DNA of 23,542 bases, from positions 1 through 23,542 of the forward strand of contig VKHC01000044.1 of assembly GCA_015143735.1 (NCBI GenBank), read 5' to 3'. This DNA comes from Synura sp. LO234KE. Taxonomy: Eukaryota; Sar; Synurophyceae; Synurales; Mallomonadaceae. Of the stretch, positions 10,819 to 21,244 are shown piece after piece (position 1 is the first letter of the stretch; every line of letters begins with the position of its first letter). The translations under genes and the position numbers were made by a program. The notes below the pieces were generated by a model. The model was given only the letters and a program-made list of their open reading frames with translations. It was not told the DNA's origin and made no database searches.

Positions 10819-11260
10819 CACAATTTCCACCGAATATCTAGCAAGGGTAGACTTCTGACGACGCATCGAAGGCCGCGAGCGCGTAGTACTTCTGCCCAGT
10901 TGATAATACGTTGAGGCAATCTTTGGCGAGAAATCTGCTGATTGTGGCCTATCTGGCCCGATTGTATGTACAGTCGAATACAGGGAACCTCTTCAGCACT
11001 CGTTATTGTTGAACTTGTTTTCAAAAGATATTTATCGAGCGAATACGTGTTTGAAAATAAATTCAACAAGGGCGAGTGATGGAAAGAGGTTCCCTGTATT
11101 CGATTGTACATGCAGTCGGGCCAGATGAGTCGCAATCAGAAGTTTTACCGCCAAAGATTGCCCCTGATATAATACTAACTGGGCAGAAATACTACGCGCT
11201 CGCGGCCTACGAAACGTCGTCAGAAGTCTACCCTTTGCATAAACACGACGGAATAATTGG
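10819..11260. repeat. Foldback: inverted repeat of a decayed coding fragment
   Basis: Left arm 10819-11026 and right arm 11050-11260 are reverse complements, roughly 80-85 percent identical by eye, around a spacer of about 23 nt. Read outward from the spacer, both arms encode a related peptide: EVPCIRLY, QSGQ, NQ, RQRLP, NWAE, LRARGLR and VVRSLP are shared. The left arm stays open on the minus strand (within 10722-11135). The right arm carries a one-base length change after RQRLP that brings in stops. The many conservative replacements argue that the ancestral sequence was coding. Source family not recognised. It may be a duplicated gene fragment or a remnant of a foldback element. Confidence 0.8.
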
Positions 11261-11372
11261 AAGCAGTCAATGAAAACGATCCAGCATTGCGGGCGGGGAT
11301 AATTGTATCCGCCCCTTGCCAACTCACTTGGCAGGAATAGGGCTGTATGGGACTCGTAGAGGCCATTCGGAT

Positions 11373-11444
11373 ATATCATAGCCTCTATCGGGATTGACGT
11401 ATTCTAGTTTAAGGCTATGATATTGCGACTTCACCAATATCATA
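11373..11444. repeat. Three-part set of mutually exclusive hairpin stems
   Basis: The segment 11373-11384 is a perfect 12-base inverted match to 11412-11423. The overlapping segment 11416-11425 is a perfect 10-base inverted match to 11435-11444. The middle segment can therefore pair upstream or downstream but not both. It lies just outside the foldback, about 440 bp before the next gene. It could be an end structure of a mobile element; a regulatory role is not supported. Confidence 0.75.
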
Positions 11445-11885
11445 CCAGTTACGATTATTACCTAATTTATGCATCATCCGTGTTCGGAGCGCAGTCCTAT
11501 GTATTAATAGACAAGAATATATTTATTTTAATGTAGAAGTATCAAAAATGTAAAATATTTCGCATTCGTTAAATACTGAATAACTTGTACGAGAGAGACG
11601 TGAGCATAAAATACTTACTCGTACTTGAGTACAAATGAGCGAATTCTATCGGTGGCATTTCGAATGGGATCAAATTCTACTGGAAAACCTTGGTAACATG
11701 TATCACTCGTGATTCTTAGCTATTACTTTTCACGTCGTGTTGAACAAGAAACACACTAGGCCTTTTTCACTCTCCAAAATTGGTCTTAATCAACAATACC
11801 ATTAACCCTGCTGCCTATTCAAACGTATAACGCAACACTCCATTTTAAATAAAATTTTATTGAATATTGCAATTCTAGATAAATC

Positions 11886-13724
11886 ATGGAGATAGGGAGA
11901 AGTATTTCGTTGATATTAAGCTTACGCAAAATTGTGTCAGATCAGTCTAACTTCGAACGTAGCAAAGCTTTAGAGATCACATCGGCCATCTATAACATAA
12001 TATCAAAATTGGGTGAAAGTTTGGGAGGCACGCAGGAATTCGAAGAGTTGAAGAATTCTGTATTACTTGCGGAGAGCATTTCAACAGCTGGTGAAGTCAC
12101 CAAAGAAAAGGCTATGAAGTATGTTGATGTTGCATTATTTCAAATATTGAAGGTAGTGAAGAATATGGGCCATCTTGCGGATGACTCGTTTCCGCGTGAG
12201 TTAGAATTGCCTGAAAGTTTACCTCCGCCTTTTGAAGAGAGCCTCACTCAACCCATGAATTTACCGGAAATTCCCTCGAGTGCCATCATCTCAATAAAGG
12301 AGCTCGAACTAGAAAAATGCTTTGTCTCTGGGTATAAAGCGAAGAAAGATGGGATACTGGTATTTGTTGCACTTTGTCGCGGCGCGCCCTCCTGGGATGG
12401 GAAGCGAGTTGTACAATACGTAACCTCTGAAATGGGCACATATTTGGAATTGAGATTGGTTTTCCAAGAGATTTCTTCCCTCTCCTCAAGGCTATCTGTT
12501 GCCTGGTTTGATGCGCACGAACACCAGAGATTGATGCTCTTAAAATATGAAAACCTTCGTAAGGAGCTACTCTGCGCCACCGCGGTAATATCAAAATACG
12601 AGAAAATCCTTTTTCGCGCGCATACTAATTTAGTGGGTATAGAGCCATATTGGTCGGGGGCCGATCAATATGGATCAGTTGTAATAAGATTCATCGTGGT
12701 GTGCAAGAATTATATACCTGAGGGCGAGGAACAACTACCAACGCGACTGTGTGCTTATTCCACCCGTGTTCGACAGGGATGGTTTCAGTTTACTGCAGGT
12801 ACCGGTGGATTAGAAATACAGTCTTGTTTGAAACCAGGATGCGCTGTATCTCCAGAGCAAACGTCGGGGCGTGGGGAGGGTAGTCTGTCTACCTTTGGTA
12901 CTGTTGGTGGATATGTCACTGTCAAGGACAAGTCTTACGCTGTAACGGTTGGACACCTTTTCACTCCGTCGCCTCTCATGACCGACACGTATCCGGTGGG
13001 AACGTCGGTGGTTGTCAATCCTAAACTTGCTCAGTTATGGCGCCGCTGTGTAAACAATCAATGCGATCAGGCCAAAATTTCCTCGATCTACGATATTTAT
13101 GGGAGCGGCGTTGCCTATAAAATGATGCTGTCGTATGGGCGATGGAGCACGGAAGATGAGACAAGTGCTGTTGCAGCCATCCAGTCTGCTGGTACACTGG
13201 TTGGTTGCTTGGTGGGAGTCACAGCTTCGAACGACAAACTTGTTGACGTGGCCTTGATTGAGGTGGACCACGCCGCAGTCCACTTCGATGGCAACGGTTG
13301 TTTGTCATTTCAAACGGACAGTGTCCCCATCCCAACACTGGAAATCGCGTTGGACGAGCAATACAGAGCGATGGGTGTGGTACTGCTAGACGAGGAAAGT
13401 GCGATTGGTCGAGAAGCCCACGGTTACGGCGCCTTCTCGTCCGAAGATATCGAGGTATCCATTTGTCACAATTACACCGTTTTCATAGCCGACAGGATTC
13501 ACGGCAAATCATACCAATGCTTCCGAGGTACACCCAAGGTACCTACCAGCTTCATGCGTCCCGGAGATTCAGGAACATGGTTTTGGTGTAGTGATGGCTC
13601 TCTTGTGGGAATGGGGATAGGTACGGAGAACAATGATGCATTGATATTGCCCATGACCGATGTGGTGGTAGGAATTAAGGATATTTTGCTGAACCATTGT
13701 GTTCCTTTGACAAGTGGAGCATAG
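11886..13724 (+). CDS. Intronless protein with C-terminal trypsin-like protease domain
   Basis: A single 612-residue frame from ATG 11886 to TAG 13722-13724. Residues about 1-100 are predicted helical by eye. A Pro-rich linker and a mixed region follow (about 130-245), then a conserved-looking block with IEPYW and KNYIPEGEEQLPT (252-286). The C-terminal part resembles chymotrypsin-fold peptidases: TVGGYV and TVGHLF place a candidate His357, LVDVALIEV gives Asp454, and RPGDSGTWFW gives Ser562 in a GDSG motif. There is no obvious signal peptide or membrane segment, so it is probably intracellular. Lack of introns contrasts with the neighbouring genes; a possible acceptor (ttctag) just before the ATG could mark a 5' UTR intron. 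The architecture suggests a regulated protease or effector, but substrate and pathway are unknown. Triad assignment is inferred from motifs. Confidence 0.8.
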   Translation: MEIGRSISLILSLRKIVSDQSNFERSKALEITSAIYNIISKLGESLGGTQEFEELKNSVLLAESISTAGEVTKEKAMKYVDVALFQILKVVKNMGHLADDSFPRELELPESLPPPFEESLTQPMNLPEIPSSAIISIKELELEKCFVSGYKAKKDGILVFVALCRGAPSWDGKRVVQYVTSEMGTYLELRLVFQEISSLSSRLSVAWFDAHEHQRLMLLKYENLRKELLCATAVISKYEKILFRAHTNLVGIEPYWSGADQYGSVVIRFIVVCKNYIPEGEEQLPTRLCAYSTRVRQGWFQFTAGTGGLEIQSCLKPGCAVSPEQTSGRGEGSLSTFGTVGGYVTVKDKSYAVTVGHLFTPSPLMTDTYPVGTSVVVNPKLAQLWRRCVNNQCDQAKISSIYDIYGSGVAYKMMLSYGRWSTEDETSAVAAIQSAGTLVGCLVGVTASNDKLVDVALIEVDHAAVHFDGNGCLSFQTDSVPIPTLEIALDEQYRAMGVVLLDEESAIGREAHGYGAFSSEDIEVSICHNYTVFIADRIHGKSYQCFRGTPKVPTSFMRPGDSGTWFWCSDGSLVGMGIGTENNDALILPMTDVVVGIKDILLNHCVPLTSGA

Positions 13725-14923
13725 GACCTATCGACTATTATGAAGGAATCGCTTTAAATTTCACGTTCCTGTGACCTGCACTGTCCACGAACCTACTTGA
13801 ATCTGAAATTTTGCATGGTTAATATTATGCTTAAAATGTGCAATAAGATATTCCACGAAACAATACTCCTTCAGTTTCTTTTTCCTCATTCAATTGATGA
13901 AATGGTCGCAAAAATCTAGCATTTAATTAGTCTGACGGATCAGGGTGGGAGAAAGACCGTATTCCCCAACTAAGGAACTTTTGTCCTACTACTAATTTTC
14001 ATTTTGGCAAGCTATCCCGTGGAGGCCGAGCTTCAGCAGGAGATGGCACCAGCTGGTCCTCGTACAGGATCGCCTATATGACGACGTTCCACCACCTATC
14101 GACTAGGACTCGTGGGTAAAAGGGTGCATGCATCATGGCTGACAGCCACACGAGCCACCATGATAGCTAGTTACCCCAAAAAAAGACTCCGAGCGAAACC
14201 GGAGGCGATGACGATGATCTAATTCTCATTTGGCAACCATCGCTCTGCTGAGGCTACTAATCTGGTCAGTTTGGTCGTTTGGGGACTAGAAAAAATCTCG
14301 GTAGTTGCTGATTCTTGGTACGGTAACCCCTGCCTACACATTTTAAAAGTTTGTTCGTATTTGAAGTAGCTGGTAAAATGAATACCAGTTGCTTGTCGTC
14401 ATACTAATTCTTCTTCTTGGTGACGAGCCGAAAATCTTCTTCGCTCGTTTTCCTGGTGGTAGTAGTCGATGTCCCTAAAATCTGCTTCTTGCCAGTACTA
14501 CGTGTTGGATGTACTTTCTCTCCCTCTTCGTGGTGGCGCACCACCACTGTGGAGGAGGCTATGGGGAATCTCAGCTGGTGCTAGGAGGTGGCAGTGTAGG
14601 CGACAGGCGGCTGTTCGTTATCATAGTGGTTGTGTAACAAACTGCCACACCGTCAGGTGCAATTCTATTCGCAACTAATAAGAATCTTCACTCGCTTATC
14701 ATTTCGCATTCATCAAACGATACAATTAATTACGAGGCCTCTGACTCAAGCCATGGCCAATATTCTCGACGCTCCATTCAAATCCTCTCAAATCAGCTTT
14801 CTCGTTGTTCACCCGAATGACCGCCAAGTATCTTCACAAACCGTCCTTCCTCATACATCAACCATTCAACCCACCTTCTTAAACTCCCCCTCCCTCTCTC
14901 CAATGTAGCCTACGCTTCTCCAT
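13725..14923. other. Intergenic, no supported gene
   Basis: Short frames occur (for example plus strand 14469-14678 and 14630-14908) but show low complexity or no family motifs. A weak imperfect hairpin lies near 14131-14166. The right end must include the 3' untranslated region of the minus-strand RING gene. Confidence 0.5.
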
Positions 14924-16540
14924 TCACCTGGCTCCTACAGGAATATCCTCCATATCCCCCCGCTTCTCCTCCAAGGCATACGACGGCAAGTCGCGAACTG
15001 TAATAAGGGCTGGGGGAGTACGATTACTCGGAGTGTCCGTTTCGCCTCCCCTGCCCAATCCCGTGGCATCGGGAGCGGACACAGACACAGAAGGGTCTCC
15101 CCCATATATACTGGTGCGACAAGTGGGACAACTGGCGCTCACTGCCAACCATTCGTCTACGCACTGAAGGAAAGGAGAGCAATTCAGAATGAGTCCATAT
15201 GATATCAAATCAATTCCATCTGCCTGATAAAATTACATCGTTCTCTGAACTTCCATTTTATTCGAGAAATACGAGGATGCTCTATTTGCAAGAACTTGCC
15301 TTTTTATGGAAGATGTGTTTGCATGGCAGCAACCGAGCATCGTCGCCTATCGCCATTTCGCTTAGACAAATCGGACATGTGTTGTCAAGTTGTCCTTGTC
15401 CCGGAGTGCTGCTCAGGGCAAACGTGTCCGTAGATATCCGCACAAGTGGAAGTGCCTCTATGGCCGCTTCTGTCGCACCCTTCGACAAACGAACAAATAC
15501 GGAAAAATACGCGGATGATAGTTGCATGCATTATTTATGGTTTTCATGATAGGTTATAGTAAGAACGTTGTATTGGACATGAGTCAGACCTTGGAAGCTA
15601 CTGGGTCTTGTAGCCTAGCCAGAAATCGGATCAGCACGGGCATACAAAAGCAAAATACTGGTATCATGAGCACCGCCACAATACAAGGGAGGCATATTTG
15701 GATATAGTTTAGTATAAGAATCGCCAAGCAGAGCTGAAAGATTGCGGAGTGCTGAGGTGCTGTACAACTGGAAGGTGATCGGAGGGAAAGGAGTTAATGG
15801 CAAGAGGAGAGAAGGAAGCGTTAGAGTGGAACCTGTTATCATCCCCGAGTAACCACATATTTCCGACAACGAACCATATCAACCCGAAGGCATCTGCGAG
15901 ATTCCGAATATTAATTGCTCTTGCCTAGACAAGAAAAAAAGGTTGAGCTGTTTATGGTAGAGCATATGCACGACGTACGAATTGTAAGGGATGGTCTTCG
16001 AGCCATTGCCTTTTAATATGCATAAATAAAAGAACAGCGGTGTAGAAAGACATTCTAACAGCCGCCAAGATTGCCCACCACTTCCATTTCTAAGATTTTT
16101 ATCCCATGTTAAGATTAGGAAATCCTTTCGTTTAGAAAAATATACTTTACCATCCTAGTAGCGTTATCACAAACTTTCGTATCATTCCAATACAATGGCA
16201 GAACTACAAATGTAGCTAAAATCTGTTACCAAGTGATGAAGTCTTAGCGGACGAAAAAAATATTAGTATTCATATATCTAATAATCTCACTTGTGGAATA
16301 TGATATATGCAAATAATTGCAACAGTTATTCTGGCACTGGTAACTTCATTAAATCGTGCATGAATGACAGTTGGGTTTCTATTGTGTTCAAGCATCAACG
16401 GCGTTTGAATATCAGGCACTCTGATGCCCATTTCTTGAGCTTGCAATTGCCTTGCATAGGCTTCATCAGTCTAAAATATAAAATGTCCTAAGCTGATAAG
16501 AATTTGAAATGAGGTTCCTAGTTACATCGATGCTACTCAT
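14924..16540 (-). CDS. Multi-pass membrane RING-H2 E3 ubiquitin ligase
   Basis: Eight minus-strand exons: 16540-16526, 16470-16291, 16222-16151, 16089-15979, 15924-15833, 15767-15590, 15479-15300 and 15163-14924; 355 residues, all phases consistent. The N-terminus MSSIDTDEAYARQLQAQE is a charged helix. Hydrophobic segments lie at about 51-77, 93-115, 135-152 and 165-207 (long enough for two). A conserved linker GATEAAIEALP leads to a RING-H2 finger with Cys251, Cys254, Cys269, His271, His274, Cys277, Cys288 and Cys291, the complete C3H2C3 set. The finger should recruit an E2 enzyme on the cytosolic side. Membrane layout plus the GATxxxIxALP linker resembles plant At4g11680-type RING proteins. 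The finger is split by an intron with a GC donor (AAG|GCAAGT). The tail after the RING is low-complexity. Substrates cannot be inferred. Confidence 0.92.
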
Positions 16541-16638
16541 ATGTATTGGAATATTTAGGCTGTTTTAATGTCCCCCAAGTTATGGATGCTTTCTTTACTC
16601 GTTGATATTTATAGGTCCTGTTTTTTTTTCTGTTCTAG
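16541..16638. promoter_or_regulatory. Divergent intergenic region, includes unresolved 5' end of the next gene
   Basis: Between the RING ATG (16540) and the first clear plus-strand exon (16639) there are 98 bp, ending in a poly-T tract and a splice acceptor (ttctgttctag). In-frame ATGs at 16568 or 16586 could join that exon through an intron of only 38 nt (16601-16638), which is shorter than any other intron here. Otherwise the plus-strand start lies in an exon overlapping the RING gene. Confidence 0.4.
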
Positions 16639-18224
16639 GTAAAGAGCAACGCTGAGGCACGTTGCTTCACAAAATTTTTACGTGCTCTAAGTAAAGCGAG
16701 GCAATATTATAATAATGTAATTACCTTGTCCTCGTGGACCGACAAGCTACAAATGAAAGACATTTTTCGCTTTATCCCTCAATCGGGATCGATCCAGTCT
16801 AATGCCACAGAAAACTTTTCTTTTAGTAATTTGCCGGTGAGTGAACTATTTTCGAAGAAGGGAAAGTCTCCAACAACAAGAGTAGGACCTTTGTTGATCC
16901 GATAAAAGTCTAATAAAATAACTTATTTTTATTAGCTAAGAAATATTGATAAATATCGAATGCTCAGGCCACATCAAGATGATCGGAAACTGTATAACAT
17001 TCCGGAGTCCCAGGAGAGACTTAATTTACACTACATAGGGGATGTCCTTAAGCTGTGTGGAGGAAATGCTGGGGCAAGATATTCTACGCAGGTTGTGACC
17101 ATGTCGTCTTTCTGAAACTACATTTAGTTATCCAGAATATTAATTTACAGGAGTTTGGCTCTCTTTGCGAGACCACCGAGAGTTTAAGAGAAGTATTCGA
17201 TCGTATTGAAGCTAGCTTTAAAATGCTGTCAGGTCCTGGGAAGAAAATGATTATACCTGAGGATGATTTGAACGTTTGCGGTCAATTATTAAATAGTACC
17301 TCGAATACACAACAAGATGAAGTGCTAGAACTTGTTCACAGATTTCATCACAACTGTGATTTATATACAAATATTTACGTGCGTCTGCAAGCTCATATTA
17401 TAGCAAAGCAAAGTGAAGTTCTTTTAAACAGCACAGGTATAGAGGGAAAGCTTGACATATTTGATGGTAAGTATTCACTGGTTTTATTCCCTACTGTGCG
17501 TAATCCTTCCCGGATACTTTGTTCGCTCACTGCATAAATGTTGGGGTAACATTTTTCTGTATATGCTGTAGAAAACTCCGCGACTGTTCAGAAGTACCCT
17601 TCATGGTTATCTATCCTTATCAGGAGGTACAACCACCATGTGATGATTGAGAAGAATAAGGAGAACCTGGACCAATCGAGCATCCCCCCGATTAAAATAA
17701 GTTGCCGCGAGGATCAGCTCACCGTCAAGTCGATTGCAGCCTTTTCTTGCTTCCTCAGTTGCTGTGTGGGTGGCCTGGTGCCGTGCTCGACCACTGAGAA
17801 TGATGCCTTATTCGAGGTGACCTAAATACATCCGTTACATCCCCAGCGCGTGGACAAGATACACTAGTGAACTCGTGAGGCTCCATTCCCTTTTTTACCA
17901 TCCATAGTCATTGTAGATTATCCCCTATGGTCGGTCGATATTAACTCATTCGCCACCGACATATGACTTTTCGCTCCACTGCCTTCTACTCGTGGACAGT
18001 TACTGGAAGCAAGTGATGACCACCACCTGCGCCTAGCGGTGTTAAGGGAGACCATCGCAGGTAAAGGGGAGCTGTGCGGTTGGAATCTCGAGGCGGTGTA
18101 CAATCGACGCGACCGCAAGTACTGGGCACGTCGGTTCTTCACCTTTCTGAAGTCGTTATCGGAACTGAAGGCCGTTCCGCGCGATGAAAAACGGTTATTT
18201 TCCTTCCAAGATTTCTCTTGCTAA
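16639..18224 (+). CDS. Conserved-looking multi-exon protein, function unknown (5' end unresolved)
   Basis: Five exons join in phase: 16639-16836, 16936-17091, 17151-17466, 17572-17816 and 18000-18224 (TAA), giving 379 residues plus a missing N-terminus. Introns have good GT-AG borders (gtgagt, gttgtg, gtaagt, gtgacc donors). The protein looks soluble and largely helical, with Leu/Arg/Glu-rich stretches such as FLRALSKARQYYNN, ESLREVFDRIEASFKML and a C-terminal WARRFFTFLKSLSELKAV. It has no membrane segment, zinc-finger spacing or nucleotide-binding motif that I can see. I do not recognise the family; a scaffold or complex-subunit role would fit the helical composition but is a guess. It is convergent with UTP23 downstream. 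Confidence 0.72.
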
Positions 18225-19933
18225 CGGTGTAATATGAGGGAGTACCAGCTGCTGCAGTATCTTATTTTCGAGGACTAGACGAACGCTCAATAATTCTTTT
18301 TGTAGTACGATATCTTAATATATATATGATTCGCTAAGCTCATAGGGAGAGTTTTGTGATTGGAATCACCACTTGGAGAAGGTCTTTATCATAATATCAG
18401 CTATTCCGAAGTATAAAAAACCACTGCGAGTGAAGGGCTGGCAGGGTTCCAACTTCCATCCGCCAGATTGTATTTAGTAGAGTGTCTATTACAAATGTTC
18501 GGTGATAAAATCCCAGTGATCGGATTCAACAATCCACAATATCCCCAATAATTTTTGGTTATCCTCGTATATAATTCATTCGAAGTGGATATTATCAGCT
18601 CTTGTTATATTCTTCGTACTGTCCATCGTGAGTATTATATGAATATCTTTCTCCAATCATAAAGAATCTTGAATCTATGATAATTATGGAAGGAGGTTAG
18701 TGAAGAACAAGGGGCTACCGTGCGTGTTAGATGTCATTCCACCTCCACTACTACTGTACTAAATCAATCGATTCTCCTGTAGGACTTACCCCCAGCTACC
18801 AATTACTCGTCCCCCTCTGTGATAGTGGATTGTTAGATTCTATAGAGTACCAAAAATACAGTCTCGCCGAATATCTTTCAGTTGACACGGGGAGCGACGT
18901 AAAGAAGCAACTCAAAACTTCTTATGTAGGCCGAGCAAAATACTAAGAAAAAAAGAATGATGCAGTGTGAGCGAGTAGCAGTAGCGCATCAGCAAGTTCG
19001 TCGTTGTCGATAACGGGCTGGGGCTGGTCCACGAAAAACAGCACGCACTAGCTACCGCAGCGCGCTGCCAATTGTTTCTGATGCTGGATCCGCCTTGGCA
19101 TTCTTCTTCGTCACTTGTAAGCTCGGTGAACTCCTCCTTCAGCCAGCCTTGGTGGTGGACGACTAGTAAGGATTGCTTGTGCATGCTGGTGCAGTATCTA
19201 GTACCTGAGTTGTACACACAACGCTGCACTCCGAAACCAGCGTGTGACCTAGCAGGCAAACCGTCCCTTTCACCACTTTTGATCCCCCACCCTATGGCGG
19301 CCGCACCGATGAGGTTCGAATATTAATTACCGGAAAAGTTTATAGTTGGTTAACGACAGAAGTGTTAAAGACCAATCAAAACCAGACCATTATAGGGCAC
19401 CCCAATCACGACCTAAATTAGCTACTCCCCTTACTGAGGGATCTAAATGAATGCAGAGCGTTGTAGCTACTATCAGATAACGAGACGTTGCCTTGTACAT
19501 GCCTGTCCCTGTTTCTCGGTGGTTTTAGGACGTGGTTTACGCCAATAGGAAAGAGGGTTTAGGTGTGCCCATCGTCATGTCACCTGCACCCACTCATTCA
19601 TCACTCATTTATGTGGTCAGTACTCACACTACGACCTCATCGTTCAAACGCGTGTGCTACAAAGTCTTAAGAAGATGGTGTATTAGTATATTTGAGAATG
19701 ATAGTAAATGGCAGCTAAAGATTCCTTAGTATTATAATATAATCAGGCGCGACTCCAGTGGGCAACTGGTCGATATATAGTGGGAGGAGGAAAGTCTCCA
19801 TATGCGTTTTATTGTCAATATCCTGAATCACAACATACGGGCACGATGTGGTTGGGAACCCAATTGAGTTTACGATCTTTGGACAAGTCGACAGGGAGGT
19901 GGAGTTCATAACCTCATTTACCTAAATTTACAA
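18225..19933. other. Intergenic, no supported gene
   Basis: AT-rich to about 18720, then mixed sequence. Frames such as plus 18731-18946, plus 19072-19326 and minus 19259-18912 have no recognisable motifs and no phase-matched neighbouring exons. The region lies between two convergent genes and should hold both 3' untranslated regions. Confidence 0.5.
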
Positions 19934-21112
19934 CTAACCACCATCGCCACGAGCCCGGTATCTCCCCACTCGCCGCTTTTTAGCCCTCTTCGAATCCTAC
20001 CATGTCACATGTCAAGAAAGTAGAGCTCGGTAAGATGGTATTGTAGGGTGGGGGAAGGGAACAGAGGGAGAGGAAGCACAGACCTCGCTCGGTAGCTTGC
20101 ATGATAAGGGATTCGGAGCCTTTGCTTTCCTCTTTTTCCGTCTAGTGTACTCATCCTCTTTGACTGCTGTAGGGACGGAAGATGGGGCACCACCCGGTAA
20201 GATGAATGGATTGGAGGACAACCCTCCGATAACGTCGAGGGCTATGGGCTTGCTTGATTGTCTGCTCATCCAAGAGAAAGGAAGAAAAGCAAGTCTTTGT
20301 AATAGTGGCATACTAATGACATTCATCGAATATAGATTGTATTGGCCTGCAATATCATGACCATACCTACCCTATCTGATTCAATATCTCCTCTTCCTCT
20401 TCCAACGGATTCCGCTTATTCTCTTCTTCCTACCAGACATAAAGAGGAGCTAGAAAAATGAGCCAAATGGACTTGTCTTCCTTATCAATCGGAATATGAA
20501 ACTCGGAATATATGTTTGTACCTTAGAACAGTATCTCCGTGAGGCAAATGATGGGTTTTCCAGTACTAAAGTAACGCTATTGAGATAAATTGTTGGTACG
20601 CCAGGTACTCGATGAAGAAGCTTCCGAAGATCTGGGTCTTGAGTAGCGACAAAATATCGAGTAGCCTGTGAGTTCGCTGTAATTTGAGAATTAAATAAAA
20701 AGTTGAAAGATTCGTATTCGAACCTATAAATTTTAGAAGCAAATCAGAAGGTGTAATGGTAATATCTGTTTTAAAGCCATTATCATCGATCTCTTCGCAA
20801 TATTTTTTTGCAAATTCAAGTGTAGCTTGCGTTTTTAACCCAGAATCTTTCAATTCTTGGAGGACAGATGACTGAATAAAAAAATCAATTTTTGCTGTTC
20901 CCAGAAAGCTTCGCATCCTCTCCTGTAAATCAAGCTGAAATTTAAGGAACTGAAAGATGAAATTTCCATCCAGAATAATCTGCAAAGTGTTCTAATGCTA
21001 GTTATGACTTAAATATGTTAAAAGGACGAACCTTGTAAGGTGGAGATATTTGAAAATTCAAGTAGTAAAATTTGAGGCACTTTCTCACTAATTTAGCGCG
21101 CTTTACACGCAT
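19934..21112 (-). CDS. UTP23: UTP23-like PIN-domain rRNA-processing factor
   Basis: Six minus-strand exons: 21112-21032, 20979-20724, 20676-20522, 20429-20371, 20261-20084 and 19996-19934; 263 residues, near the family size of about 250. UTP23 is a nucleolar small-subunit processome component of the FCF1/UTP23 PIN family needed for early 18S rRNA maturation. Supporting motifs: a basic N-terminus, PPYKIILDGNF with Asp31, the strand YFVATQDPDLRKLL (about 120-132), PGVPTIYLN, an acidic EEEEEILNQ segment, and the hallmark RRKKRKAKAPNPLSCK near 224-239. The final 63-nt exon adds a Lys/Arg-rich tail, as expected for this family. Internal small exons were placed by phase; the 20371 donor and 20261 acceptor are the least certain. 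Confidence 0.9.
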
Positions 21113-21244
21113 TTTATTTTAGAACGGTCCGTGAAGCGACTAAAACAAATTCGAAATATTATGATATGCGTGGTATTAAATTGAACAAACAAGTGTGTAA
21201 CGGTTGCCCAAGATTGTTATTTTCAGGTAATATATGTGCGTCAA
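21113..21244. promoter_or_regulatory. Divergent promoter between UTP23 and HYDIN
   Basis: 132 bp separate the UTP23 ATG from the likely HYDIN ATG. A GTTGCC half-site (21203-21208) resembles half of an RFX X-box. A splice-acceptor-like ttattttcag ends at 21226, so HYDIN may have an upstream non-coding exon. Confidence 0.45.

Noticed and set aside
12248-12594. Minus-strand frames of about 100 codons inside the protease gene
   Set aside because: They oppose a 612-codon frame with catalytic motifs and have no features of their own.
19312-19322. GGTTCGAATA, resembling a tRNA T-loop
   Set aside because: No matching T-stem, anticodon arm or acceptor stem could be formed around it; no tRNA gene is supported anywhere in the window.
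18912-19326. Overlapping frames on both strands of about 85-115 codons
   Set aside because: No motifs, no ATG-led exon chain and no similarity I can recognise; treated as chance frames in an intergenic region.
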